A DNA stretch of 45,957 nucleotides from Legionella drancourtii LLAP12 (GCF_000162755.2 NZ_JH413817.1:32639-78595); one strand, 5' to 3'. Shown: positions 17,149-26,640, numbered from the stretch's first letter. Notes: a model not told the origin generated them from the letters alone. Numbers and translations: made by a program.

Positions 17149-17649
17149 CTAAAACAGGATGCAGGAAGGCTTGCAATTATCACTGGGTTTCTTAACTAGG
17201 GCTTCTGTTTTCAATTCGCCATAAAGCAACAAAGCATTTTGCAATAAGCTATTTGCCTGATGCCATAGGGGTAAATTTTCATTGATTGCTGCTGCTAAAT
17301 TACCTAATAAAATAATGCACTGTGCCTGTTGATAGCTGAATTTTTTTTGCGCAAAGAAAGAACCTTTGGGAGCTATTTCCGGTAATGGTACTTCTTTTAA
17401 ATTAACAATATAGTCAATAATTTCAGGGAGTTGTTCTTGGCAAAGTACATTGAGCAAGCTTGATATGCGTTCATGAGCGAGTACTTTAGGCTCTTGCATA
17501 ATTTCTTGGAGTACCCTAATTAATTGCTTTTTAGCGTACACAATCGCTGACGCATTTTCATGTTCAAGTAAGACCGTTTTTTCGAGTTCACCTAATATGG
17601 TAATTGCTTGCTCATATTTCTTTTGTATCTGTTCAATATAATTTTTCAT
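17149..17649 (-). CDS. helical protein ending in a CAAX prenylation box (CILF), putative effector
   Basis: This 166-residue protein is mostly alpha-helical (IEQIQKKYEQAITILGELEK at the start) with no known domain. It ends NCKPSCILF followed by the stop: a cysteine four residues from the end, two aliphatic residues and Phe, which fits a eukaryotic CAAX box of the geranylgeranyl type. Upstream Cys159 could add a second lipid site. Several Legionella effectors use CAAX boxes so that host enzymes lipidate them and anchor them to membranes. Bacteria lack these enzymes, so the motif only makes sense inside a host. Secretion is inferred. Confidence 0.65.
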   Translation of the reverse strand: MKNYIEQIQKKYEQAITILGELEKTVLLEHENASAIVYAKKQLIRVLQEIMQEPKVLAHERISSLLNVLCQEQLPEIIDYIVNLKEVPLPEIAPKGSFFAQKKFSYQQAQCIILLGNLAAAINENLPLWHQANSLLQNALLLYGELKTEALVKKPSDNCKPSCILF

Positions 17650-17687
17650 GAAGTAAACCCCCAGGAATCAATTCAATTAAGAAGGAG

Positions 17688-18677
17688 TTATTCTTCCTTG
17701 GGTGGGCGGCTCATTAAATTATTAACGGCCTCTTTCGCACTGATTTTCCCTTGTAATAGTGCATTGATTTGCTCGCAAATAGGCATTTCAACGTGAGATT
17801 GCTTGGCTAAGGTACATACCTGTGCGGCATTGCTTTTTCCTTCAACAACTTGACCAATTTGTTTCTCTGCTTCATTTATACTCACATTTTGACCTAAAAG
17901 CAAGCCAAAACGGCGGTTGCGTGATTGATCATCAGTACAGGTAAGTACTAAATCACCTACACCAGCTAAGCCAAGAAAGGTATCTGCCTGTGCACCGAGA
18001 CTTAATCCCAAGCGGCTCATTTCGGCTAAGCCACGGGTGATTAGGGCTGCTTTAGCATTAGCACCATAACCGAGACCATCGCTGATGCCACAACCAATAG
18101 CCAAGACATTTTTGACCGCGCCACAGACTTGTACCCCGGTGAGATCATCACTGAAGTAGACCCGTATATTACTGTGATGGAGTAATTGCTGAATGTTTTT
18201 TTGGTAGTCTAAATTGTTGCTCGCCAAGGTTAATGCGGTAGGTAAAAAACGCGCGACTTCTTTGGCAAATGAAGGACCGGTAATCATGGCCACTGGAAAT
18301 GACGGGCCAAAACGTTGCGCCACTAAGTCACTTAATAATCGGTGACTGTTTGGATCGATCCCTTTAGTAATCCATGCCAGACCTTGCAATGGTTCTTTGA
18401 TGTTGGCAAGAAGGCCGGCAAATGCATGGGAGGGGACAGCAATAAGAACATAATCCGCTTCACGCAGACATTGATTTAAATCGCCTGTAGGGATTAAGGT
18501 CTCCGGGAATTTAATATCTGGTAAATAGCGTGGATTTGTTTTTGTTTCTGCCATAAGGGCTACGTGCTGTGGGTTATGCGCCCACAGCAATACACGATGC
18601 CCTATTTGGGACAGATGAATTGCAACAGCGGTGCCCCAAGAGCCGGCACCTAATATGGCAATGGTTTTTTTATTCAT
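17688..18677 (-). CDS. gpsA: glycerol-3-phosphate dehydrogenase [NAD(P)+]
   Basis: This 329-residue enzyme reduces dihydroxyacetone phosphate to sn-glycerol 3-phosphate for phospholipid synthesis. The N-terminal Rossmann motif is ILGAGSWGTAVA, followed by AVPSHAF and TKGID. The substrate-binding C-terminal part includes GAVKNVLAIGCGISDGLGYGANAKAALITRG in shortened form (catalytic Lys in AVKNV) and GLAGVGDLVLTC. Length is normal. It lies three bases after secB in the order rhodanese-grxC-secB-gpsA, the classic gammaproteobacterial operon. Confidence 0.96.
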   Translation of the reverse strand: MNKKTIAILGAGSWGTAVAIHLSQIGHRVLLWAHNPQHVALMAETKTNPRYLPDIKFPETLIPTGDLNQCLREADYVLIAVPSHAFAGLLANIKEPLQGLAWITKGIDPNSHRLLSDLVAQRFGPSFPVAMITGPSFAKEVARFLPTALTLASNNLDYQKNIQQLLHHSNIRVYFSDDLTGVQVCGAVKNVLAIGCGISDGLGYGANAKAALITRGLAEMSRLGLSLGAQADTFLGLAGVGDLVLTCTDDQSRNRRFGLLLGQNVSINEAEKQIGQVVEGKSNAAQVCTLAKQSHVEMPICEQINALLQGKISAKEAVNNLMSRPPKEE

Positions 18678-18680
18678 CGT

Positions 18681-19169
18681 TTAGTGAGTAATCGCTTCTT
18701 CTGTAGTTTGTGCCCCTTTTTGCTTTTCTGCAAGTTGTTGCATGTATAAAGCATCAAAATTAATCGGAGCCAATACTAATTGTGGGAAGCTGCCACGAAT
18801 TACTTGCGATGTAATCGCTTCACGAGCATAGGGGAAAAGAATACTTGGGCAGAAGCTATTTAACAGATGGTCTAATTGATTGTCTGGGGCGCCTTGAATA
18901 GTGAATATACCTGCTTGTTTTACCTCAACCAGGAATGCAACTGTTTTTTGGTTATTTACTGTAGCAGTTACGGTTAATATTACTTCATAAACGCCAGCTT
19001 CTAATTGAGTACTGGTTGTATTCAGATCGAGTGTCAGTTCTGGTTCCCATTGTTGTTGGAACACCGCGGGTGTATTTGGCGTTTCATAAGATAAATCTTT
19101 AACATAGACTCTTTGGATCATGAATTGAGTGTCATTGTTTTGTTGTTCTTGGTTTGCTTGTTCTGCCAT
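18681..19169 (-). CDS. secB: protein-export chaperone SecB
   Basis: This 162-residue cytosolic tetrameric chaperone holds precursors unfolded and delivers them to SecA. Family features are QRVYVKDLSYETPNTPAVF near residue 20, LEVILTVTA-like strands (YEVILTVTATVN), and FCPSILFPYAREAITSQVIRGSFPQLVLAPINF, which carries the peptide-binding groove. It is placed between grxC and gpsA, as in E. coli. Confidence 0.96.
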   Translation of the reverse strand: MAEQANQEQQNNDTQFMIQRVYVKDLSYETPNTPAVFQQQWEPELTLDLNTTSTQLEAGVYEVILTVTATVNNQKTVAFLVEVKQAGIFTIQGAPDNQLDHLLNSFCPSILFPYAREAITSQVIRGSFPQLVLAPINFDALYMQQLAEKQKGAQTTEEAITH

Positions 19170-19176
19170 GATATTC

Positions 19177-19431
19177 CTATCCTCTTAGTAATTGGTCTAA
19201 TTTTCCCTGGGCCTCCAGGGCATATAAATCATCGCAGCCACCGACATGATGACCATTAATGAAAATTTGTGGCACGGTGTGCCTGCCGCTTTTGGCGATC
19301 ATTTCTTCACGTAGTTCCGGTTGTAAATCAATACGAATCTCCGTAAATGAAACTTTTTTTTGCGTCAATAATTCTTTTGCTTTCACACAATAAGGGCAGT
19401 AGTCCTTAGTGTATATAATGATTTCAGGCAT
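19177..19431 (-). CDS. grxC: glutaredoxin 3
   Basis: This 84-residue dithiol glutaredoxin has active site YCPYC (Cys12, Cys15), the cis-Pro motif TVPQIFI and the glutathione-binding GGCDDL. It reduces protein disulfides and ribonucleotide reductase using glutathione. It sits two bases after the rhodanese gene. Confidence 0.95.
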   Translation of the reverse strand: MPEIIIYTKDYCPYCVKAKELLTQKKVSFTEIRIDLQPELREEMIAKSGRHTVPQIFINGHHVGGCDDLYALEAQGKLDQLLRG

Positions 19432-19433
19432 CT

Positions 19434-19853
19434 TTATTTCCCTTTAACCAACGGTAAATCTGCGTTTTTCCATGCCTCAATACCACCGGAAAGGACTAAA
19501 GGTTGATAGCCTTGGGTTTTGATTTTGTTGGCAAAAGCAGGCGTTTGCAAGCCACGGGCGCAGACTAAAATAATGGGTTTGTTTTTGTATTTTTCCATTT
19601 TTTGTTGTCCAAAGTCTTCGCTTTTGGCATTAATTGAATCAATGATGTGGCCTTTTTTAAAGCTTTCTGTATCGCGTAAATCGATAACGAGCGCATTTTC
19701 ATTGTTGATCAAATCAACAGCTGCTTGTGGAGAGAGCTCTTTGGCTTTCTTTCTCTGAGTGAATAACTCATTTAAGAATGTTAAAAATAAAACCACAATG
19801 AAGAGAAGCCATAGTGGCCAGTGGTTTATGATAAATTGACCTAAGTGTTCCAT
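19434..19853 (-). CDS. membrane-anchored rhodanese-like protein
   Basis: This protein of 139 residues from the ATG at 19853 (or 147 from a TTG at 19877) has one N-terminal membrane helix (HWPLWLLFIVVLFLTFLNEL) and a single rhodanese domain. The active-site loop VCARGLQ carries the catalytic cysteine, and ALVIDLRD is the typical first strand. It corresponds in position to E. coli YibN at the head of the grxC-secB-gpsA operon. Rhodaneses move sulfane sulfur; the substrate is unknown. Confidence 0.88.
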   Translation of the reverse strand: MEHLGQFIINHWPLWLLFIVVLFLTFLNELFTQRKKAKELSPQAAVDLINNENALVIDLRDTESFKKGHIIDSINAKSEDFGQQKMEKYKNKPIILVCARGLQTPAFANKIKTQGYQPLVLSGGIEAWKNADLPLVKGK

Positions 19854-19933
19854 AGTGAGCTCTTGATGTTTTGACAATGATGCGAATTATCCTCAGAAAG
19901 GTGGGTTAACGCAAGTGATGGTAGGGTAAAAAA

Positions 19934-20494
19934 CTAGACTCGCGCGCGGTCTCTATTTTTTTTTAGTAAAACATAGACCGCACCAGTCCCTCCATCTTTA
20001 GGTAAGGCGCTGTGAAATGCCAAAACATTCTCTAACTGGGGTAGCCAACGATTAACTAAGTTTTTGATCACCGGTGGCGCGCCTTCATGACCGCCTTTTC
20101 CATGAATAATTAATAAACAGCGTTTATTATTCTCCGCTTCAATATGAATAAATTGGCAGAGGGCATCACGTGCTTTTTCACTCTTTAGCCCATGTAAATC
20201 TAAACGACTTTCCCAATGAATATGGCCATTTCTTAAGGCTTTAAAGCGTTGATTTGTCAGGCCTGGTTGCGCATAGGATAATATTGTTTGAGAAAGAACA
20301 GTATCTTTTATAATATCGGATAAATAATAGTCGATTTTTTTTTCCACTGGCGGAATATTAATTCTTCTCGGTGGTATTGCTGGCTTAGAGGGTGTTGTTT
20401 TAACCCGTTTTGTTTTTTCATTTAATGGTTTGACCGAGCGCATGTGCGCATGAAATAAAGCTTTGTCCTCATCAGACATAAAATCATCAACCAT
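19934..20494 (-). CDS. Smr-domain protein (SmrB-like nuclease)
   Basis: This 186-residue protein has a charged N-terminus and a C-terminal Smr domain: RLDLHGLKSEKARDAL (LDxHG motif), then LLIIHGKGGHEGAP (HGxG motif) and a closing strand with TGAVYVLLKK. Smr domains cut nucleic acids. In E. coli the equivalent gene next to prmB-aroC is smrB, which cleaves mRNA at collided ribosomes. The divergent arrangement with prmB and the length (183 in E. coli) support that identity, though the sequence is also close to generic Smr/MutS-family proteins. Confidence 0.85.
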   Translation of the reverse strand: MVDDFMSDEDKALFHAHMRSVKPLNEKTKRVKTTPSKPAIPPRRINIPPVEKKIDYYLSDIIKDTVLSQTILSYAQPGLTNQRFKALRNGHIHWESRLDLHGLKSEKARDALCQFIHIEAENNKRCLLIIHGKGGHEGAPPVIKNLVNRWLPQLENVLAFHSALPKDGGTGAVYVLLKKNRDRARV

Positions 20495-20629
20495 TTTTAT
20501 AAGAATTTAAGGGTTATGCTTGAAGTATAACCCAGGTTATAGAAAGCAGGACAGCTTTCTGATATAAGGTACGATCATAATTTTTTTTCCTACTAGGGTC
20601 TGTTGACATCCCAATAAAATGGAGAGGTA

Positions 20630-21547
20630 ATGAGCAATTATATACTTAAAGAAACGGAAGATTTATCCACGGTGCTGGATTTTTTACGTTTTAGTTTATC
20701 TTGTGCTATTAATGCGCATTTGTATTACGGTCATGGTACTGATAATGCTTGGGATGATATGCGTTCCTTAATTTTGAGAAGCTTATCTTTACCTTATGAT
20801 CTTGATCCGCATTTGTTGAACGGACGTTTAACACCGAGTGAAAAAAAGCATTTATGCCAACAACTGGAAAAACGTATTAACCAGCGCGTACCTGTACCTT
20901 ACTTAATTAAAGAAGCTTTTTTCTGTGATTTGCCTTTTTATGTGGATGAACGTGTACTTATTCCTCGTTCGCCAATTGCCGAATTAATTAAAGAACAGTT
21001 TTCTCCCTGGATTGATGCGGGCAATGTGCATCGTGTCTTGGATTTATGTACTGGCAGTGGTTGTATTGCTATTGCTTGTTGTTATGCTTTCCCCGATGCG
21101 CATGTCGATGCGGTTGATATTTCCAGTGAGGCGCTTGCAGTAGCTGCCATTAATCGCGAAGAATTAGGTGTTGAGGATCAACTTACGCTGATTGACTCCG
21201 ATTGTTTCGCGAATGTACCCAAGGTCCGCTATGATTTAATTGTCAGTAATCCGCCTTATGTTGGCAAGGAAGAAATGCAGACATTGCCTGATGAGTTTCG
21301 TCATGAGCCCGTATTAGCTTTAGAAACAAGTAATAATGGCTTGGCCATTGTCGAAACGATTCTTAAAGAGGCACATGCTTATCTTAGTGAGCAGGGGATT
21401 TTAGTGGTTGAAGTAGGTAATAGCGAAGAGGCGTTAAGCGATGCTTATCCGCACGTGCCATTTACTTGGCTGGAACTGAGTCATGGTGGACAGGGCGTGT
21501 TTTTATTAACCAAACAACAATTGGACGAATACTTTCATGTCCGGTAA
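20630..21547 (+). CDS. prmB: 50S ribosomal protein L3 N5-glutamine methyltransferase
   Basis: This 305-residue SAM-dependent methyltransferase modifies a glutamine in ribosomal protein L3. It shows the PrmB/HemK N-terminal helical domain, [20 protein letters not shown], the SAM motif [14 protein letters not shown] (about 137-149) and the catalytic NPPY (207-210). The ribosome binding site is GGAGAGG. It overlaps aroC by 11 bases, the usual smrB-prmB-aroC neighbourhood. Confidence 0.95.
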   Translation: MSNYILKETEDLSTVLDFLRFSLSCAINAHLYYGHGTDNAWDDMRSLILRSLSLPYDLDPHLLNGRLTPSEKKHLCQQLEKRINQRVPVPYLIKEAFFCDLPFYVDERVLIPRSPIAELIKEQFSPWIDAGNVHRVLDLCTGSGCIAIACCYAFPDAHVDAVDISSEALAVAAINREELGVEDQLTLIDSDCFANVPKVRYDLIVSNPPYVGKEEMQTLPDEFRHEPVLALETSNNGLAIVETILKEAHAYLSEQGILVVEVGNSEEALSDAYPHVPFTWLELSHGGQGVFLLTKQQLDEYFHVR

Positions 21548-22592
21548 TAGCTTTGGCACTTTATTTACCGTAACGACCTTTGGCGAAAGCCATGGTCCAG
21601 CCATTGGTTGTGTCGTTGATGGTTGCCCTCCTGGATTGTTGTTAGGTGAAGAGGATATTCAGCCGTTTTTAGATAAACGCAAACCAGGACAATCTAAATA
21701 CACAACCCAAAGAAGGGAAGACGATAAAGTACAGATTCTTTCCGGAGTCTTTGAGGGTAAAACCACTGGTGCACCTATTGCTTTATTGATTCATAATACC
21801 GATCAGCGCTCTCGTGATTATGAAGAAATAAAAAACCTGTTTCGCCCGGGACATGCTGATTTTACCTATCATCATAAGTATGGTCATCGCGATTATCGTG
21901 GTGGTGGGCGTTCTTCGGCGCGCGAAACGGCGGCACGCGTTGCTGCAGGGGCGATTGCTCGTTTGTACTTACAACGGCATTTGCAAATAGAGATCGTCGG
22001 TTATTTACAACAAATGGGCGATTTAGTGCTGCAGGTTGATGACGAACAAGAAATTAATAATAATCCATTTTTTTGTCCTAATGACCGTCAGGTTAATGAT
22101 CTTGCACAGTACATAGACCGTTTAAGGCGACAAGGCGACTCGGTGGGCGCGCGCGTTAAGGTTCTGGCTAAAAATGTGCCTGTAGGCTTGGGCGATCCGG
22201 TATTTGATAAATTAGATGCGACTTTAGCTTTTGCGATGATGTCGATTAATGCGGTGAAAGGCGTGGAAATAGGGACGGGTTTTGCTGCCGTAAATCAATT
22301 AGGCTCGGTGCATCGCGATCAGATGTCACAACAAGGGTTTTTGACGAATCATGCGGGTGGTATTTTAGGTGGTATTTCCACAGGACAACAGATTGAAGTG
22401 AGTATGGCCTTAAAGCCCACTTCAAGTATTACCACACCTGGAAAAACAATGAATGTTTTTGGCGAAGAAGTAACGGTAGTGACCAAAGGTCGGCATGATC
22501 CTTGTGTGGGGATCCGAGCAGTGCCGATTGCTGAAGCCATGATGGCTTTGGTGTTAATGGATCATTATTTGAGGCACAAGGCTTTAAAATAG
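21537..22592 (+). CDS. aroC: chorismate synthase
   Basis: This 351-residue FMN-dependent enzyme makes chorismate from 5-enolpyruvylshikimate 3-phosphate, the last common step to the aromatic amino acids. Signatures are [21 protein letters not shown] at the N-terminus (shown in part), [20 protein letters not shown] in the middle with the catalytic His, [17 protein letters not shown], and the C-terminal [18 protein letters not shown]. The ATG lies inside the 3' end of prmB, so translation is coupled. Confidence 0.97.
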   Translation: MSGNSFGTLFTVTTFGESHGPAIGCVVDGCPPGLLLGEEDIQPFLDKRKPGQSKYTTQRREDDKVQILSGVFEGKTTGAPIALLIHNTDQRSRDYEEIKNLFRPGHADFTYHHKYGHRDYRGGGRSSARETAARVAAGAIARLYLQRHLQIEIVGYLQQMGDLVLQVDDEQEINNNPFFCPNDRQVNDLAQYIDRLRRQGDSVGARVKVLAKNVPVGLGDPVFDKLDATLAFAMMSINAVKGVEIGTGFAAVNQLGSVHRDQMSQQGFLTNHAGGILGGISTGQQIEVSMALKPTSSITTPGKTMNVFGEEVTVVTKGRHDPCVGIRAVPIAEAMMALVLMDHYLRHKALK

Positions 22593-22633
22593 GGTATGCG
22601 ACCCAATATTAAATAATTTTCAAAGAGGGCATA

Positions 22634-23656
22634 ATGAGCAGAGAACTAAACGTAGCTATAGTCGGGGCTACCGGCGCGGTCGGGGAGACTTTTTTAACGG
22701 TATTAGCCGAACGAAAATTTCCCATAAAAAATCTATATCCATTAGCTAGTGCTCGCTCTGTAGGTAAAACTGTTGCGTTTAAAAATCAAGAACTGGATGT
22801 TTTGGATCTCGCTGAGTTTGATTTTAGTCAAGCAGATATTGCTTTATTTTCCGCCGGTGGTGCTGTATCGAAAGAATATGCCCCCAAAGCCGCTGCTGCA
22901 GGTTGTGTGGTCATTGATAACAGTTCTTGCTTTCGTTACGAGGATGATATTCCTTTAGTAGTGCCCGAAGTAAATCCACATCGTATTGCTGAATATACGA
23001 ATAGAGGCATCATTGCGAATCCAAATTGTTCCACGATTCAAATGGTTGTTGCTTTAAAACCGCTGTATGATGTTGCCGGAATTACCCGCATTAATGTTGC
23101 GACTTATCAATCCGTTTCGGGTACCGGTAAAAAAGCGGTTAGTGAACTTATTGCACAAATGGCTGATTTACTCAATGGTAGACCGGCAAAAGTGGATGTT
23201 TATCCGCAACAGATTGCATTTAATGCTATTCCCCATATTGATCAGTTTGAAGACAATGGTTATACCCGCGAAGAAATGAAAATGGTGTGGGAAACCCGCA
23301 AAATTATGGAAGACGACAGCATTATGGTTAATCCAACTGCTGTTCGTGTACCGGTGATTTATGGCCATTCAGAAGCTATTCATGTGGAGTTAAAAAAACC
23401 GATGACTGCTGCAGAAGCTCGTACTATCCTTGCTAAGGCACCTGGTGTTAAAGTGGTTGATAACATCACTAAAGCCAGCTATCCCACGGTGATAAAAAAT
23501 GCTGTAGGTCGTGATGAGGTTTTTGTGGGTAGGATTCGAGAAGATATTTCTCATCCTAATGGCTTAGATCTTTGGGTGGTCGCGGATAATATTCGCAAAG
23601 GTGCGGCATCAAATGCGGTGCAGATTGCAGAAATTTTACAAAGAGATTTTTTATAG
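22634..23656 (+). CDS. asd: aspartate-semialdehyde dehydrogenase
   Basis: This 340-residue enzyme reduces aspartyl phosphate to aspartate semialdehyde, feeding lysine, threonine, methionine and diaminopimelate synthesis. It has the NADP motif VGATGAVGETF, the active-site cysteine in NPNCSTIQM (Cys132), and VSGTGKKAVSEL. The ribosome binding site is AGAGGG. It starts 41 bases after aroC. A perfect 8-bp hairpin follows the stop. Confidence 0.95.
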   Translation: MSRELNVAIVGATGAVGETFLTVLAERKFPIKNLYPLASARSVGKTVAFKNQELDVLDLAEFDFSQADIALFSAGGAVSKEYAPKAAAAGCVVIDNSSCFRYEDDIPLVVPEVNPHRIAEYTNRGIIANPNCSTIQMVVALKPLYDVAGITRINVATYQSVSGTGKKAVSELIAQMADLLNGRPAKVDVYPQQIAFNAIPHIDQFEDNGYTREEMKMVWETRKIMEDDSIMVNPTAVRVPVIYGHSEAIHVELKKPMTAAEARTILAKAPGVKVVDNITKASYPTVIKNAVGRDEVFVGRIREDISHPNGLDLWVVADNIRKGAASNAVQIAEILQRDFL

Positions 23657-23669
23657 GATGCTAATTCTG

Positions 23670-23691
23670 GGGTTAAGTTTTGTCTTAACCC
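23670..23691 (+). terminator. hairpin after asd
   Basis: GGGTTAAG 23670-23677 pairs perfectly with CTTAACCC 23684-23691 around a 6-base loop, 13 bases after the asd stop. The tail is not T-rich, so termination would be weak or Rho-assisted. Confidence 0.45.
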
Positions 23692-23757
23692 TTGCCGTAT
23701 GTAACAAAATGTACTTCAATTAGCCACAATGTTTTTTTAGGTATATACTCATTAATT

Positions 23758-24171
23758 ATGAGCGAAAAAATTTTACCCACTGAGATTAGATTACCAACGG
23801 GCGATTCTTCTGGAAGAAAGCGCAAAGCTTCCTTTTTAGTTGAAGAAACTAAATCGATGGAGCGTAAAAGGCGTTTACAGGAGCAAGATGGTGAACGCCG
23901 GTTTGCGCGCGTAAATGCACGTGAGCATGCCGATACCGAAGTTTCTGGCAATTATCTTGAAGAAGCAGCAGAAAATGGCATGTTGCAACATCCTGAGTTA
24001 GACAATCAACGTTTTGATGGTATTGATCCTACCGTTAATCCTGCGCCCGGTTTAAATGATAAAGCGCGTATGGAATTTGACAATGAACGACGTAACCAGG
24101 AGCAAGAGAAGCAATTGCGTTTGGGTAATATGCCTAAATTTAATAAAGCCCCAACTCCTAGAGGACCTTAG
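23758..24171 (+). CDS. disordered charged protein upstream of the AnkH-like gene
   Basis: The likely start is the ATG at 23758, giving 137 residues; the open frame extends further upstream but there the sequence looks non-coding. The protein is highly charged, rich in Glu, Arg and Asn, with no hydrophobic core (for example RKRRLQEQDGERRFARVNAR), so it is probably intrinsically disordered. The stop is two bases before the ATG of the ankyrin gene, indicating a coupled pair. It may be a chaperone, a regulator or an effector in its own right; nothing in the sequence decides this. Confidence 0.6.
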   Translation: MSEKILPTEIRLPTGDSSGRKRKASFLVEETKSMERKRRLQEQDGERRFARVNAREHADTEVSGNYLEEAAENGMLQHPELDNQRFDGIDPTVNPAPGLNDKARMEFDNERRNQEQEKQLRLGNMPKFNKAPTPRGP

Positions 24172-24173
24172 GA

Positions 24174-25577
24174 ATGACCATTGCTAACGACATAATTAGT
24201 CATCGAATGCCTGATTTTGATGCATATGTCCGGGCTGGTGATTCTTTAGATGACATTGATGAATATGGTTTTACACCGCTTATTGAGTGTGCTATTACAC
24301 GTCAGCCCAAAATTGCTGAGCAATTACTAGCGCGCAAAGTAGAGGTGAATAAACTGGATGTCGCTGGGCGTACGGCATTGCATTGGGCTGTGGACAATAA
24401 TGATGTTGATTTAGCACGTTTACTATTAACCTATGGCGCCGATCCTAATGCTTATACGCCTAATGGTCTTTCCGTATTGGTTTATCCCGTATTACGTGGC
24501 CAGGATACTCTAAAACATTTATTGTACCAGCATGGCGCAAAGCTTGATTTCGCGCTTGATTTTATCAATGGCAAACTGGTTGGGCATCGATTTGAATTGC
24601 AAGGCGATGTCGATATTGTCAATGCTCAAGGTGAATTTATTGAGCTGGATTATGAAGGCTTTATGCTGGAATTCACGGTAGCGGTACTTAAAGACTCTTT
24701 AAGACGTTTTACCAGCAGTTATTCTACGCGCCATCTAAGAGAATATTTTCCTTTTATCCATGTGATGATGGATGCCTTTGCTGATGCCGCAGAGTTGCTG
24801 CAGTTCCAACATCAACCCATGCTAAATGAGCAGCATTTTGCACGTATGGGGCAAATATTAAATGCGCCAATGCTAATCCTTCCTGCGGCAAGTCGGGGTC
24901 ATGCAATGGGGTTTGTCCGTTTTGGGCAGTGGTGGGCCAAGATTGATCGGGGGGAGAATAGTTTAAAAGAAGGAACGGTGAATATTTATCAAATCACTCG
25001 TCCTGAAGAGTTAAACTTACGGTTTTTGCAAAATTTTCTTTATAAAAAACAAAGCCGGCGTTATTTTCATCAACAGATTAATCAACAATTAGGCTTAATA
25101 GCAGTCGCTAAAATGCCGATTAGTGCGCAAATTACGGGCAATTGCTCGTGGGCTAACATCCAAGCAATCGTTCCTGTTGCTTATGCCATGCAAGAAATGC
25201 ATGCAGTGAATAGTTTTAATCCTGCACCTGCATTGTATGTCTATGATGAATGGGTAGAATGGGATAAAGATAGGGCGCTTGATGAATGTGTGCAGCGTTT
25301 TTATTTAGCTAATTCGCAACGCAAGGCAAGTATTGCCGCAATGTTAGGTGGTATTTTGTTCCAAGCCTGCGACGCGAATAAAGCAAAACATTTAGAACGT
25401 GCTGAAAAAATTCTTAGTATCCTGATGCTGCCTGATTATGAATATATTTTAAACAGTTATCTTGAAGAGTACTGTGTCAAACGCTTAACAAAACGAGGCA
25501 ATAATTTACTTAAAATTCTTGATGATTGTGGTATTAATCCTAATATTGGGGTTAATCCCGTAGCAACAGAATTATAA
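24174..25577 (+). CDS. ankH: ankyrin-repeat effector with papain-like domain (AnkH/LegA3-like)
   Basis: This 467-residue protein has two or three ankyrin repeats in residues 20-125 (YGFTPLIECAITRQPKIAEQ, GRTALHWAVDNNDVDLARLL). A C-terminal domain follows in which QITGNCSWANIQ (Cys324) resembles the active-site helix of papain-like proteases, with a candidate His243 in SRGHAMGFV and further Asp/Asn residues nearby. Architecture, length and position next to asd fit the AnkH/LegA3 core Dot/Icm effector of Legionella, reported to have ankyrin repeats and a cysteine-protease-like fold. The AGGA site overlaps the end of the upstream gene. The symbol is from memory without alignment. Confidence 0.75.
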   Translation: MTIANDIISHRMPDFDAYVRAGDSLDDIDEYGFTPLIECAITRQPKIAEQLLARKVEVNKLDVAGRTALHWAVDNNDVDLARLLLTYGADPNAYTPNGLSVLVYPVLRGQDTLKHLLYQHGAKLDFALDFINGKLVGHRFELQGDVDIVNAQGEFIELDYEGFMLEFTVAVLKDSLRRFTSSYSTRHLREYFPFIHVMMDAFADAAELLQFQHQPMLNEQHFARMGQILNAPMLILPAASRGHAMGFVRFGQWWAKIDRGENSLKEGTVNIYQITRPEELNLRFLQNFLYKKQSRRYFHQQINQQLGLIAVAKMPISAQITGNCSWANIQAIVPVAYAMQEMHAVNSFNPAPALYVYDEWVEWDKDRALDECVQRFYLANSQRKASIAAMLGGILFQACDANKAKHLERAEKILSILMLPDYEYILNSYLEEYCVKRLTKRGNNLLKILDDCGINPNIGVNPVATEL

Positions 25578-25676
25578 GTACTCCTACAGGCGCTAATACA
25601 ATTAGCAAAACAATAATCTATACTTACAAAATAGCCATTTGGGCTATTGTTGGATTTTTATGATAAGGAGATTGCT

Positions 25677-25859
25677 ATGTTACAGTGGGCAGTCATATTT
25701 TTGGTAATTGCGATTGTTGCTGGTATCTTTGGATTTCGTGGTATTGCCTCAACAGCCACTAGTATTGCGAAAGTTTTATTCTTTTTGTTTATTGTCATTT
25801 TCATAGTCTTTTTAATTATGAGCTTATTCGGAGCTGCCACGCCAGTTATCCCCTCTTAG
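25677..25859 (+). CDS. DUF1328 small membrane protein
   Basis: This 60-residue protein has two membrane helices and the family pattern [20 protein letters not shown] followed by [17 protein letters not shown]. The ATG at 25677 follows AAGGAG. Members (E. coli YtjA) are common small inner-membrane proteins of unknown function, often stress induced. Confidence 0.85.
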   Translation: MLQWAVIFLVIAIVAGIFGFRGIASTATSIAKVLFFLFIVIFIVFLIMSLFGAATPVIPS

Positions 25860-25994
25860 ATAAAATTACCCCTTCAGTTAATGGAGGGGGCTCTTCGTTG
25901 AAATTCTTAATTTAGTATTAAAAATCATAGTATTTGACATGACCATCATTTCTGTTATTATTGCCTATATTTTGGTCATGAAAGGGTTTTTTAT

Positions 25995-26531
25995 ATGCAA
26001 ACTAAAGCTAACGATGATATGGCTCAAGTTAAAGAATTACTTGAAAAATCATGGTCTATGGATACAGACGCGCCAGCAGGTATTTATGAATTTGTACAAA
26101 AGAAATGGGCAAAAAGACCTGGTTTTTTTACGCCATTTCACAGTGTTTCTGATTTTAACGTGACCCTAAATACTCCTATGGTTGGATCTCTAATTGGAGC
26201 GTTTGTCTTTGGTCTTGCAGCAATAACTGCAGCTACCGCTGCGCTAGCTTCTGCTTATAGTTTAGTTTTTGCTGCTGGTTCTGCTTTATTCGGACAGTTT
26301 GAGACGGCTAAAACTGCTCTTGCTTTGAGTGCTATTGCTGCATTAATTGTTGGTACTGCTGCTCTGGCTGCAGTGGCGCTTGCGATAACCGTTACAATTG
26401 CAATTCCGTTAAGCATCGCGGAAATTGTTACTCGTAGTTTGCTTACTGTAGGTTCTTCTGTTGTTAATTTATTTTCTGCTTCTTCAGCAGAAGAAACAGA
26501 AGAGCGTCACCTGGCAAGCTGCTCTATGTAA
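25995..26531 (+). CDS. hydrophobic protein with effector-like ends, unknown
   Basis: This 178-residue protein has a polar N-terminus of about 55 residues (KSWSMDTDAPAGIYEFVQKK), a long Ala/Val/Ile-rich stretch with three or four membrane helices (about 58-155) and a short acidic C-terminus (SSAEETEERHLASCSM). A hydrophobic body with a short Glu-rich tail is seen in some Dot/Icm substrates that enter host membranes, but no domain supports this. A strong hairpin follows the stop. The ribosome binding site is weak. Confidence 0.55.
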   Translation: MQTKANDDMAQVKELLEKSWSMDTDAPAGIYEFVQKKWAKRPGFFTPFHSVSDFNVTLNTPMVGSLIGAFVFGLAAITAATAALASAYSLVFAAGSALFGQFETAKTALALSAIAALIVGTAALAAVALAITVTIAIPLSIAEIVTRSLLTVGSSVVNLFSASSAEETEERHLASCSM

Positions 26532-26536
26532 TTCTT

Positions 26537-26556
26537 GTTGAGCCTTAGGGCTCAAC
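26537..26556 (+). terminator. hairpin after the 178-residue membrane protein
   Basis: GTTGAGCC 26537-26544 pairs perfectly with GGCTCAAC 26549-26556 around TTAG, five bases after the stop. A further inverted repeat with arms CGAACGG and CCGTTC spans about 26564-26600. Both lie between convergent genes. Confidence 0.5.
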
Positions 26557-26640
26557 TTGCACCGAACGGCCGTATTTGGCGCTCAAATCCGACCGTTCAC
26601 TAAGATTTTGAACATTCCCCGTGACCTACTACTAGTGTTC

